Below the pieces are notes generated by a model, which saw only the letters and a list, made by a program, of their open reading frames with translations, was not told the origin of the DNA and ran no database searches. Positions 53,328-60,574 of a DNA stretch of 64,000 bases are shown in pieces. This stretch comes from Bacillus sp. RO2. GTDB taxonomy: Bacteria > Bacillota > Bacilli > Bacillales > Bacillaceae_I. Every line of letters begins with the position of its first letter. The first letter of the stretch is position 1. Made by a program: the position numbers and the translations under genes. The stretch covers positions 124,001 to 188,000 of the forward strand of contig NZ_JAAXCU010000041.1 in NCBI RefSeq assembly GCF_012911845.1. Reading direction: 5' to 3'.

Positions 53328-53519
53328 TCAGCTATTTTGAAAATAAAAGACAATCTGAAAAGCTGCAAGCAAAACTAAACTTTGAATAAACGTAACGGAT
53401 ATGTCTCTTTTCCAAGTGTTTTTGTGCTTATAGCTTCCAGGAAACCTCTTGAAAACAAGGAGTAATGCCCACCAAAATAAAAATCCAAAAATCAAAGCAC
53501 TTAAATTCTCGTACAACAA
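53328..53519 (-). CDS. small two-TM membrane protein, paralogue of 35674-35865
   Basis: 63 residues from TTG. LSALIFGFLFWWALLLVFKR and FIQSLVLLAAFQIVFYFQ are membrane helices, with KHKNTWKRDIS between. It matches the protein at 35.7 kb over its whole length (FWW..L..F.R, NxWK+DI+xTF.QS). Confidence 0.72.
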   Translation of the reverse strand: MLYENLSALIFGFLFWWALLLVFKRFPGSYKHKNTWKRDISVTFIQSLVLLAAFQIVFYFQNS

Positions 53520-53678
53520 ATTGATTCCCCCTCTTTCGCCAAGTACCTCTTCTCGAAAAATCTCTTTACTTATAATTTAACATATATATCCATATTTTTT
53601 TAGAAATATTATACTTTTCAAACCAATTATAAAAAGTCATGTTAAAATATTCCTAATTCTTTTAAAGGAGCGATCTCC

Positions 53679-54239
53679 ATGAAATTTGTACATATATTCG
53701 GCCCCCAAGCAGTCGGGAAAATGACGGTTGGCCAAGAGTTAGAGAAAATAACGGATTTAAAGCTTTTTCATAACCATATGACGATTGACTTGGTTGGGCA
53801 TTTTTTTGACTACAGCACAAAGGAAGCAAAGCGGTTAGTGAATTTGTTTAGGCAGGAGATTTTTGAAGAGGTTTCAAAAAGCGACCTGTATGGCATGATT
53901 TTCACTTATGTTTGGATGTTTGATAAGGAGTCAGATTGGGAGTATGTGAAGAACCTCACCCAGTTGTTTGAGTCCAGAGGTGCGACAGTTTACTATGTCG
54001 AATTGGAAGCAGATCTAGACGAGCGGCTGGAGCGAAATAAAACGCCAAACCGCCTGGAGCACAAGCCGAAAAAGCGAGATTTGGAGTGGTCGGAGAACGA
54101 TTTGTTGGAGACGTTGGAGAAGCATCGGTTGAACTCATTGGATGGAGAGATACCATTTGAGAATTACATTAAGATTGATAATACGAATAGGAGCGCGGAG
54201 GATGTCGCAAGGGCTATTAAGAATCGCTTCGATTTTTAA
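53679..54239 (+). CDS. P-loop nucleoside/shikimate-kinase-like protein
   Basis: 186 residues. The P-loop is FGPQAVGKMTVGQEL (about residues 7-21), with HNHMTIDLV next and a lid-like segment RNKTPNRLEHKPKKRDLEW later. It is a small P-loop kinase of unknown substrate, soluble, with AAAGGAG upstream. It stands alone. Confidence 0.85.
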   Translation: MKFVHIFGPQAVGKMTVGQELEKITDLKLFHNHMTIDLVGHFFDYSTKEAKRLVNLFRQEIFEEVSKSDLYGMIFTYVWMFDKESDWEYVKNLTQLFESRGATVYYVELEADLDERLERNKTPNRLEHKPKKRDLEWSENDLLETLEKHRLNSLDGEIPFENYIKIDNTNRSAEDVARAIKNRFDF

Positions 54240-54388
54240 GGGTTCGAGGCCTCCCCTCCTCCTTATCCCTCTATGTCCTTCCCCTATAATTCAAAAAAAC
54301 TGTAATAAATTCAACGTAAACCGCCATACTAAAAGATTAGAGAGAACTACTTTTTTAGAAAAAGTATTCAGGATATGGAGGTTTCACA

Positions 54389-54943
54389 ATGACTAGCGCA
54401 ATAGAAGCCATAGCAGCCATCATTAAAAATTTCACAGATGAAGAGCCTAAATTCCCTTTACATGTTGGCGAAGTTATGGATCTTTGGACAGCTTTTACAG
54501 CTTTTAAGGAAGCGCATACTCTTTATCAGATTGCACTCAACACTACCACTGACACTGACTTGAAGCCCGTTTTGGAAGAGGCGCTGGAAGGCAGCTTCGC
54601 TGATACGAAAAAGATAGAGGAATTCCTGATTAAAGAAGGAGTGCCACTGCCCCTTATTTATCCAAATAAACCAGCCTCCGAACCAAGTGCTGTTCCCGAG
54701 GGTGTTAGATTAACCGATGATGAGATTGCCAATCTTATTTCTGTAAAAGTTGCGGCCTCCGTAACCTTCTGTGCCCAAGCTATGTCAAAAACAGTTCGAA
54801 CCGATGTGGGGCTTTTGTTTTTTTCCATACAGGTTAATTTAATGAAATTTGCTGCACCACTGAAAAATTTAATGAAAGCCAGAGGTTGGTTAAGAGTGCC
54901 ACCACCATATAATCCACCTGGGGCTCCCCATCCACCTAATTAA
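54389..54943 (+). CDS. DUF3231 family protein
   Basis: 184 residues with GGAGG upstream. LHVGEVMDLWTAFTAFKEAH begins a helical, ferritin-like bundle; LISVKVAASVTFCAQAMSKT and the end RGWLRVPPPYNPPGAPHPPN are typical of DUF3231. Such proteins are common in spore formers and often near Mn catalases, as here. A paralogue lies at 57417-57932. A terminator follows. Confidence 0.88.
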   Translation: MTSAIEAIAAIIKNFTDEEPKFPLHVGEVMDLWTAFTAFKEAHTLYQIALNTTTDTDLKPVLEEALEGSFADTKKIEEFLIKEGVPLPLIYPNKPASEPSAVPEGVRLTDDEIANLISVKVAASVTFCAQAMSKTVRTDVGLLFFSIQVNLMKFAAPLKNLMKARGWLRVPPPYNPPGAPHPPN

Positions 54944-54952
54944 ATGCACAAT

Positions 54953-54985
54953 TGCCCAGAGATCTTATTCCTTGGGCATTTTTTT
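54953..54985 (+). terminator. terminator of the DUF3231 gene
   Basis: TGCCCA and TGGGCA arms (54953-54958, 54973-54978) and seven Ts. It overlaps the last codons of the converging methyltransferase gene. Confidence 0.8.
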
Positions 54986-55687
54986 AGACATTGCTTTCAC
55001 TATAAGGAAATGAGGACTTGTCATGAGATAGTGATAAGCCTTTTCTTTAATGTCTCTCATTTTCTCGTGAGGCTTTGGTTCCATCAGTTTATCGAGCATG
55101 AAAAATTGAGTAGTTTGATTGACGATATCCTCCATCGGCCTCCTGTAAAAACTGACTTCAATTGTGATGGTCGGCTTTTGCCAAGTATCTGTTAGTAGCT
55201 GTGTTTCGAAGTAATCTTTACACTGGAAGTTCGTATAGTCCATGAACGGATGGTGAACCGAAAATAAAAAGGTCCCGCCTTGTTTCAAAACACGGCTAAA
55301 TTCCTTGAATGTCGAGGTCCAATTCTTCAAATAGTGAAGCGTAAGGGAGCTGACAATCACATCAAAGGAATCATCCTCAAACGGCAGTGGCTCTTGGAGA
55401 TCGCGGCAAAGAAACGTCGCATCGTCCCCCACCCTCTCTTTTGCCGCTTTTATCATGTCCGGACTTAGGTCAATTCCCGTAACTTCGGCACCGCGATGCA
55501 CCAATTGAGCACTGTACCAGCCAGCCGAGCAACCGGCATCCAACACTTTTTTACCTTTCAAGTCAGCCGGCAAAGCAGCCATCATTGCCGGCCGTTCGTA
55601 GTAAGCGTTATAAAGACTTCCTTCGTCCGTGTCATTTTGGTAGGTTTGGGCTAGTTTGTTGTAGGTTTCTTTTGTGAGGTCGTTCAT
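54965..55687 (-). CDS. class I SAM-dependent methyltransferase
   Basis: 240 residues. Motif I is [17 protein letters not shown], followed by [34 protein letters not shown] and [15 protein letters not shown]. It is of the UbiE/type-11 group acting on small molecules; the substrate is unknown. Confidence 0.93.
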   Translation of the reverse strand: MNDLTKETYNKLAQTYQNDTDEGSLYNAYYERPAMMAALPADLKGKKVLDAGCSAGWYSAQLVHRGAEVTGIDLSPDMIKAAKERVGDDATFLCRDLQEPLPFEDDSFDVIVSSLTLHYLKNWTSTFKEFSRVLKQGGTFLFSVHHPFMDYTNFQCKDYFETQLLTDTWQKPTITIEVSFYRRPMEDIVNQTTQFFMLDKLMEPKPHEKMRDIKEKAYHYLMTSPHFLIVKAMSKKMPKE

Positions 55688-55706
55688 TTTTTGCCTCCTT
55701 CATTAT

Positions 55707-56126
55707 TCATTCTGGAGTATCCAATAACATTAATGCTTCAAACAAATCTTTTTGCAATCTTTCTTCTGCACTCACATAAAACACCAATACGTTATTTAAC
55801 CCATAAATTTGGTGATCTATCAGTTCCATTGTTGCAGTTTTCTCCTCAAATTCTACAACCGCCTCTGCTCTCTCTTTTGAGGTTGAAAAAACATATATTG
55901 ATATCAAGTTACCATCTAGCAGGTACACGTCGGGTGTAACACCTTTTAGCACTTGAGTAAAAACGTTATTCGTTGGGTATTTTTTAGATTTCTCTAATAT
56001 AAAACCTTGCTCTGTTAATACTTCTACCACTTCTCCTTCGCTTATTGGGTCCTCCACTGTTTTTTGAGCTGAGCAGGCAGCTAAGATAGCTAGGAGACCT
56101 ACAAAAATGAACAGTTTCTTAAACAT
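55707..56126 (-). CDS. lipoprotein of unknown function
   Basis: 139 residues from MFKKLFIFVGLLAILAACSAQ, a clear lipoprotein signal; an AGAGGAAAA site precedes the ATG at 56126. The mature part is a small alpha/beta domain (EGEVVEVLTEQGFILEKSKK, ISIYVFSTSKERAEAVVEFE). It overlaps the end of the next gene upstream by eight bases. The family is not recognised. Confidence 0.7.
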   Translation of the reverse strand: MFKKLFIFVGLLAILAACSAQKTVEDPISEGEVVEVLTEQGFILEKSKKYPTNNVFTQVLKGVTPDVYLLDGNLISIYVFSTSKERAEAVVEFEEKTATMELIDHQIYGLNNVLVFYVSAEERLQKDLFEALMLLDTPE

Positions 56127-56652
56127 TATTGTTTTCCTCTTCATGATATTTGTCATAATCCTTCCTAAAAGCTTCTTTAAAATTGCTAATATTCGTTTCA
56201 CTCGAGACAATATCAAGTACATCCGAGCTTGCATATAAAAGGTATGCTTCATTATAAAAGCAAATATGTAACGACCTTTGATGCCCTCTCATTAGCGCAA
56301 CTATGTATCGGTATAAACTTTCCGTGGTTAAATCTGTGATGGTCGTATAAACACATGTACAGTCTAAATCATCACTCCAGAACCGATTTTCTCTCCAATT
56401 TGTGATGGAAAACCTTCTCCCTAAATGAAGGATTTCTTTTTGCTTGAACCTATCCGACTCATAGCCAGAAAGAAAGGTGCAATCCACCCTTGATCGTTTT
56501 TCTAGCTTCAGACTTTTAAAAATTCTCTTAAGCGTTCCTGGAGTCTCTTCAAGCACCGTCCATAAAAACCGTATTCTTTGACTATCATTCACTTGAAAGT
56601 AAGGTGGCTCTGGGTTGGTTATATCTATATCTTTAAACATTTTTAGTTGCAT
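56119..56652 (-). CDS. protein of unknown function
   Basis: 177 residues, soluble and charged (QRIRFLWTVLEETPGTLKRI, DLDCTCVYTTITDLTTESLY, LHICFYNEAYLLYASSDVLD). No family is recognised. It probably shares a transcript with the lipoprotein. Confidence 0.62.
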   Translation of the reverse strand: MQLKMFKDIDITNPEPPYFQVNDSQRIRFLWTVLEETPGTLKRIFKSLKLEKRSRVDCTFLSGYESDRFKQKEILHLGRRFSITNWRENRFWSDDLDCTCVYTTITDLTTESLYRYIVALMRGHQRSLHICFYNEAYLLYASSDVLDIVSSETNISNFKEAFRKDYDKYHEEENNNV

Positions 56653-56798
56653 TCAGTTCACCGTTCTAATGTTTTAGTATTATTTTACCAGTATCTCGTG
56701 TCTTTTGTGAAACTAAATTGCCGAAGGACCGTAGAAGCTAGTAGACAATCTGCCACTTGTAAGAGGATTTAAAGTGATATTTTGACGGAGGTAAGCAA

Positions 56799-57323
56799 AT
56801 GGATAATAAGGTTTTTAAAATTAGAAAAGCAACTTTATCAGATACAAAAGGGATAGCTAGAGTACACGTTGAAAGTTGGAAAACTACATATGCCAAAATT
56901 GTACCGGATGAATACTTGAACAATTTAACTTATGAAAGCCGGGAACAAATATGGATAAACAGCATTCCTATCGGAGGAGTATATGTAGCAGAAGATAATG
57001 GAGGGGAAATAGTTGGTTTTTCATCCGGCGGGAAAGAACGAAGTGGTAAGTATGATGGTTATGATGGGGAATTATACGCCATCTATATTTTAAAGGAGTA
57101 TCAGGGCCAAGGGGTTGGAAAAGCACTTGTTCAACCAATCGTTGACGAAATCATAGGAATGGGATTATCCACCATGCTTGTTCTAGTTTTAAAAGATAAT
57201 GAGTCGCGTTTGTTTTATGAAGCGCTAGGCGGCAAGAAATTAGATGAACTTGAAGTTCAGATTGCTGGAAAGAAACTTAGTGAAGTTGTTTATGGTTGGG
57301 AGAATCTTAAGGAAGAATTTTAG
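56799..57323 (+). CDS. GNAT family N-acetyltransferase
   Basis: 174 residues. FKIRKATLSDTKGIARVHVESWKTTY is the usual start of this branch; the acetyl-CoA loop is LKEYQGQGVGKALVQPIVDE, with VLKDNESRLFYEALGGKK near the end. The substrate is unknown. GGAGG lies upstream of the ATG. Confidence 0.93.
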   Translation: MDNKVFKIRKATLSDTKGIARVHVESWKTTYAKIVPDEYLNNLTYESREQIWINSIPIGGVYVAEDNGGEIVGFSSGGKERSGKYDGYDGELYAIYILKEYQGQGVGKALVQPIVDEIIGMGLSTMLVLVLKDNESRLFYEALGGKKLDELEVQIAGKKLSEVVYGWENLKEEF

Positions 57324-57332
57324 GAGTTTAAG

Positions 57333-57376
57333 GGACAGGGACGCCGACCTACCAAGGGTAATCGTGCCTGTCCCTT
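57333..57376. repeat. inverted pair of the GGGACAGGC repeat
   Basis: GGGACAGGGACGCCGACC (57333-57350) and a reversed copy ending in GTGCCTGTCCC (57364-57374) face each other, so the transcript can fold into a hairpin. The pair sits nine bases after the acetyltransferase stop codon. Confidence 0.8.
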
Positions 57377-57416
57377 TACCCCACGTGTTAATTGACTAAA
57401 AATTTAGTTAATATTT

Positions 57417-57932
57417 TTATTCGCAATGTTCATTTTTATTTTTATGCAGGGGAGGCGGAATGAGCCATCCCTTCTCTTTATTCAATCTTAAAGCTTTTGC
57501 TCCCAGTTGAGCTTTTTGCATATGAAATTGTCCGAACATCATTGCGATATCTTCACGGATACTTTGGCCCATAGCTGTGCTACATGCTACTAATCCAGAA
57601 GCAACATTAGCCGATAATGCTGCTGCAATGGCAGGGTCCGGCATGCGAGCTCCTACTGGAATGTCGTCTAAACACGCATGAGGTGGTTCAGGTGGAGTTG
57701 GTGGTAAGCCGATTCCATTTTCCTTGAGAAGTGTTTCGATCTGTTTGATTTCTTCTTGTCCACCTTCTATGCTATCCTTCAAGAGTTTCTTAAGGTCTTC
57801 ATCTCCTGCATGATTTAGTTGCATCTGATATCCCGCGATTGTGCTTTTTGCTGTTAACAAGTAGTTCCAAGTTCCAAATACTTCACCATAATGCATTGGT
57901 TCATCTTGTGGATTTCCACTTAATATACCCAT
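57417..57932 (-). CDS. DUF3231 family protein
   Basis: 171 residues from MGILSGNPQDEPMHYGEVFG, ATG six bases after AGGAGG. YLLTAKSTIAGYQMQLNHAG, LSANVASGLVACSTAMGQSI and GWLIPPPLHK give the family. It lies 616 bp from a Mn catalase gene on the same strand, separated by a decayed gene. Confidence 0.9.
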   Translation of the reverse strand: MGILSGNPQDEPMHYGEVFGTWNYLLTAKSTIAGYQMQLNHAGDEDLKKLLKDSIEGGQEEIKQIETLLKENGIGLPPTPPEPPHACLDDIPVGARMPDPAIAAALSANVASGLVACSTAMGQSIREDIAMMFGQFHMQKAQLGAKALRLNKEKGWLIPPPLHKNKNEHCE

Positions 57933-58047
57933 AACCATCCTCCTAAAAATATGCATACTGCGCCACCTTTCAAGTTTGTAGCACAATAAATATACTCCCC
58001 TGGACGACTAATAAAGATGTATTATAATTATAACAATTTGAACGGAA

Positions 58048-58452
58048 CTAAAACTGAGGATAGAACATCAATTCAGTCTTGATAAGCCTTTCATTTTTAT
58101 CGATATAAAAAGTGCCGTCTTTTTGTACTTCAGAGATTGAGTTAATTCCGAATGACCGAAATTGCAGGTCTATCCACTCCGCGTTTAAGTTTAGCTTTTC
58201 TAAGTTCGATACATTTAATTTTCCGTCATTTATTACCTCTGTAGCAATAGGGTAAACATGGGGTTTGGATATCTGTTTCCCACCATCGATATTTTGTTAG
58301 AGGTTGCTCTGATTCCTTTTTCAAGACAGATAGTTGGCCAACTGTTTCAAAAATCGTGTAATCTACATCTTTCATGGAAAATACATTTTTTGTCTTAATA
58401 AAGCTTTTAAGGCATCAATGTCTAAACGAGCTTTTTTCAACTCATTTTTCAT
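58048..58452 (-). pseudogene. DUF421 (YetF-like) membrane protein remnant, truncated and frameshifted
   Basis: From 58452 one frame reads KKARLDIDALKALLRQKNVF, then KDVDYTIFETVGQLSVLKKE, the soluble DUF421 domain. Around 58275 the frame shifts, and a second frame continues with KPHVYPIATEVINDGKLNVS, LEKLNLNAEWIDLQFRSFGI and VQKDGTFYIDKNERLI to a TAG at 58048. The N-terminal membrane helices are absent; a TGA closes the frame just upstream. The order of pieces matches the C-terminal domains of YetF-type proteins. Confidence 0.78.
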
Positions 58453-58548
58453 GATTAATAAGTGTTTATTTCAGTATCCTAATGTTAAAAAGAAGCGAAA
58501 TAGAGCCACTGGCTTGTTCATGCTGGCCAATAGCTCCGTTAAAAGAAT

Positions 58549-59376
58549 TTAGTTAGGATTCATGGGCGTCCCATGTATATATCCAGGTGCAGGTTCTAAT
58601 ATAGGTGCCTGGCCTGCTGGCTTTGGATCTTCAACATAGGTGAATTCACCCTTCCCATCTATGGATGGCCCACTTGCCCAACGCCCAAGCTTACTTTCGG
58701 TCCCTTGAGAGCAATTGAGGAATTGATGCGATACATCCTGCAATTCATATTCTTTGTTGAACGTAGAAGGTACAACAAACCCCTCTTTTTGTTGAAGTTC
58801 TTCGATCGCAGCTGCCCACTGATTTTGGTGCATTGTATCTCTTGCTATCAGGAAAGACAGCATATCTCTTACTCCAGGATCGTCTGTCATTTCATAAAGC
58901 CGGCAGACCTGTAGTCTTCCCTGTGTTTCTGCATTTAAATTAGCACGAAAATCGGCAAGTAGATTCCCACTTGCTACTGTATATCTTGCAGTCCAAGGAT
59001 ACCCAACACTATCATTAGGACTAGCACCCAATCCGTTAACTATTGCATGTTGAGGATTCATTCCACCCATAATGCTTTTAATAACAGGATCTTTAGCCGC
59101 TTCTTCTTGCTCTTCCAAAGGCGCTTTGTCCAGGAGCTGAGCTATCATGGTAGCTAGCATCTCTACGTGCGCGATTTCTTCTGTTCCAATGTCCAGGAGC
59201 ATATCTCTATATTTTTGTTCCCCTCGGCAGTTCCATCCTTGGAAAAGATATTGCATCATGACGGAAATTTCGCCATATTGTCCACCTAGAACTTCTTGAA
59301 GTTTTTTTGCATAAACTGGGTCAGGTCTATCTGGCTTTGCTCTATATTGAAGTTCTTTTACATGAAAAAACACCAT
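58549..59376 (-). CDS. manganese catalase (CotJC-like)
   Basis: 275 residues. FFHVKELQYRAKPDRPDPVYA, GGQYGEISVMMQYLFQGW and the dimanganese ligands in IGTEEIAHVEMLATMIAQL and ARDTMHQNQWAAAIEELQ identify the family. It converts hydrogen peroxide to water and oxygen; in Bacilli related proteins are in the spore coat. The tail (PAPGYIHGTPMNPN) is typical of long-form Mn catalases. AAGGAAG precedes the ATG. Confidence 0.95.
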   Translation of the reverse strand: MVFFHVKELQYRAKPDRPDPVYAKKLQEVLGGQYGEISVMMQYLFQGWNCRGEQKYRDMLLDIGTEEIAHVEMLATMIAQLLDKAPLEEQEEAAKDPVIKSIMGGMNPQHAIVNGLGASPNDSVGYPWTARYTVASGNLLADFRANLNAETQGRLQVCRLYEMTDDPGVRDMLSFLIARDTMHQNQWAAAIEELQQKEGFVVPSTFNKEYELQDVSHQFLNCSQGTESKLGRWASGPSIDGKGEFTYVEDPKPAGQAPILEPAPGYIHGTPMNPN

Positions 59377-59587
59377 AACACTTCCTTCTGAAAAAATTTC
59401 GTACGTGCTTATCCTAACCTATAGGATAGAAGCTATACCTGTGCTAAAGAAAGTGAATATGTTGGTTGGAGGCAAGTCTGGCTCATTCACCATTATTATC
59501 AAAATTTTGCTTTTTTTTCATTTTCAAACGTACTTTTAGAGAGATAGCCTTATTCATAAAGGGTAAAAATCGGATGAGGGCCCGATT

Positions 59588-60430
59588 TTATACACCCCCA
59601 CTTTCCTTCACATAACCATTAAGTACTCCCTGATCAATAAAAGGCATGACTGGAATGATTTCTTTTAATCCTTTTTCTGAAATAGCTTTTAGTGCAAGTT
59701 CATTCAACACTTCTTTATTGATAAATGGGCAGAGCGGAACAATAGAACGGATTCCTTCTTTTTCAAAACCTTGCTTTGCAAGTGAAGTTAGCACTTCTTG
59801 TTTTAGAAATGGAGCAATCACGCTTATTTGCTTCAAACCTTGTGCATCATATTCTCTTTCTGCAAAGAGTCCCAGCTTGTCCCGGCTTATGAACGGGGCA
59901 ATTGGGGCGATGGATTTAATCCCCTGATGGCTCACTGATTTTTCCGCGAATTCATCCAGTAGTTCACGACTTACAAATGGGGCAATGCCTGCTAATGGTT
60001 TTATTCCTTCTTCATCAAATTTCTTTTTGGCACAATCATCAAGCAGATCTTGACTGATAAACGGTGCAAATGTCGCCAAATCTTTCATGGTGAAAGTATC
60101 TGATAGACTTTTAAAAACTCCATCTGCTTTTTGGGAATCAAGGAGCGGTGCCACATTGGAAAACTCCTCAGCAGAAGCTTTATAATTCTTCTCTTCCCCA
60201 GCTATAATCTGCTGAATCAGAGCACTTCCTTTTTCATGATTCAAAAGTTCATCAATACTTACCTCTAAGATGGTCGCAAGTTCAGGTAGCTTTGCAATAT
60301 CTGGCATCGTCTCGCCACGCTCCCAATTACTCACCGCCTGATAACTCACCCCTAGTTGATCCGCCAAATTCATCTGCGTCAACTTCTTCTCTTTACGCCA
60401 ATTGACAATCTGCACTCCAATTCTCCTCAT
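59588..60430 (-). CDS. XRE-family regulator with 28-residue tandem repeats
   Basis: 280 residues from MRRIGVQIVNWRKEKKLTQ. The HTH (QMNLADQLGVSYQAVSNWER) is followed by a C-terminal array of about 5.7 repeats of 28 residues, each starting A/C-P-F-I-S/N and containing LL-x-x-x-A and a GI/L-K block, for example APFVSRELLDEFAEKSVSHQ followed by GIKSIAPI. The repeats are likely helical hairpins forming a sensor or binding surface. The ligand and targets are unknown. Confidence 0.85.
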   Translation of the reverse strand: MRRIGVQIVNWRKEKKLTQMNLADQLGVSYQAVSNWERGETMPDIAKLPELATILEVSIDELLNHEKGSALIQQIIAGEEKNYKASAEEFSNVAPLLDSQKADGVFKSLSDTFTMKDLATFAPFISQDLLDDCAKKKFDEEGIKPLAGIAPFVSRELLDEFAEKSVSHQGIKSIAPIAPFISRDKLGLFAEREYDAQGLKQISVIAPFLKQEVLTSLAKQGFEKEGIRSIVPLCPFINKEVLNELALKAISEKGLKEIIPVMPFIDQGVLNGYVKESGGV

Positions 60431-60533
60431 ATCAAACACTTCCATCACCTCTTTGCTTTTGATAGTTCAATTGTAAGATTTTTCTGCCAATATGTATATC
60501 AAGTGGTGCTTGAGTTGATTCCATTCTGTTAAA

Positions 60534-60570
60534 AAGAAAACCAAGTCCATCATCACAGACTTGGTTTCTT
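60534..60570 (-). terminator. terminator of the helD gene
   Basis: AAGAAAACCAAGTC and GACTTGGTTTCTT flank a 10-base loop, five bases after the helD stop codon. Confidence 0.85.
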
Positions 60571-60574
60571 CTCA

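Noticed and set aside
58334-58552. 72-codon plus-strand frame
   Set aside because: It is antisense to the DUF421 remnant, whose protein-level match is convincing.
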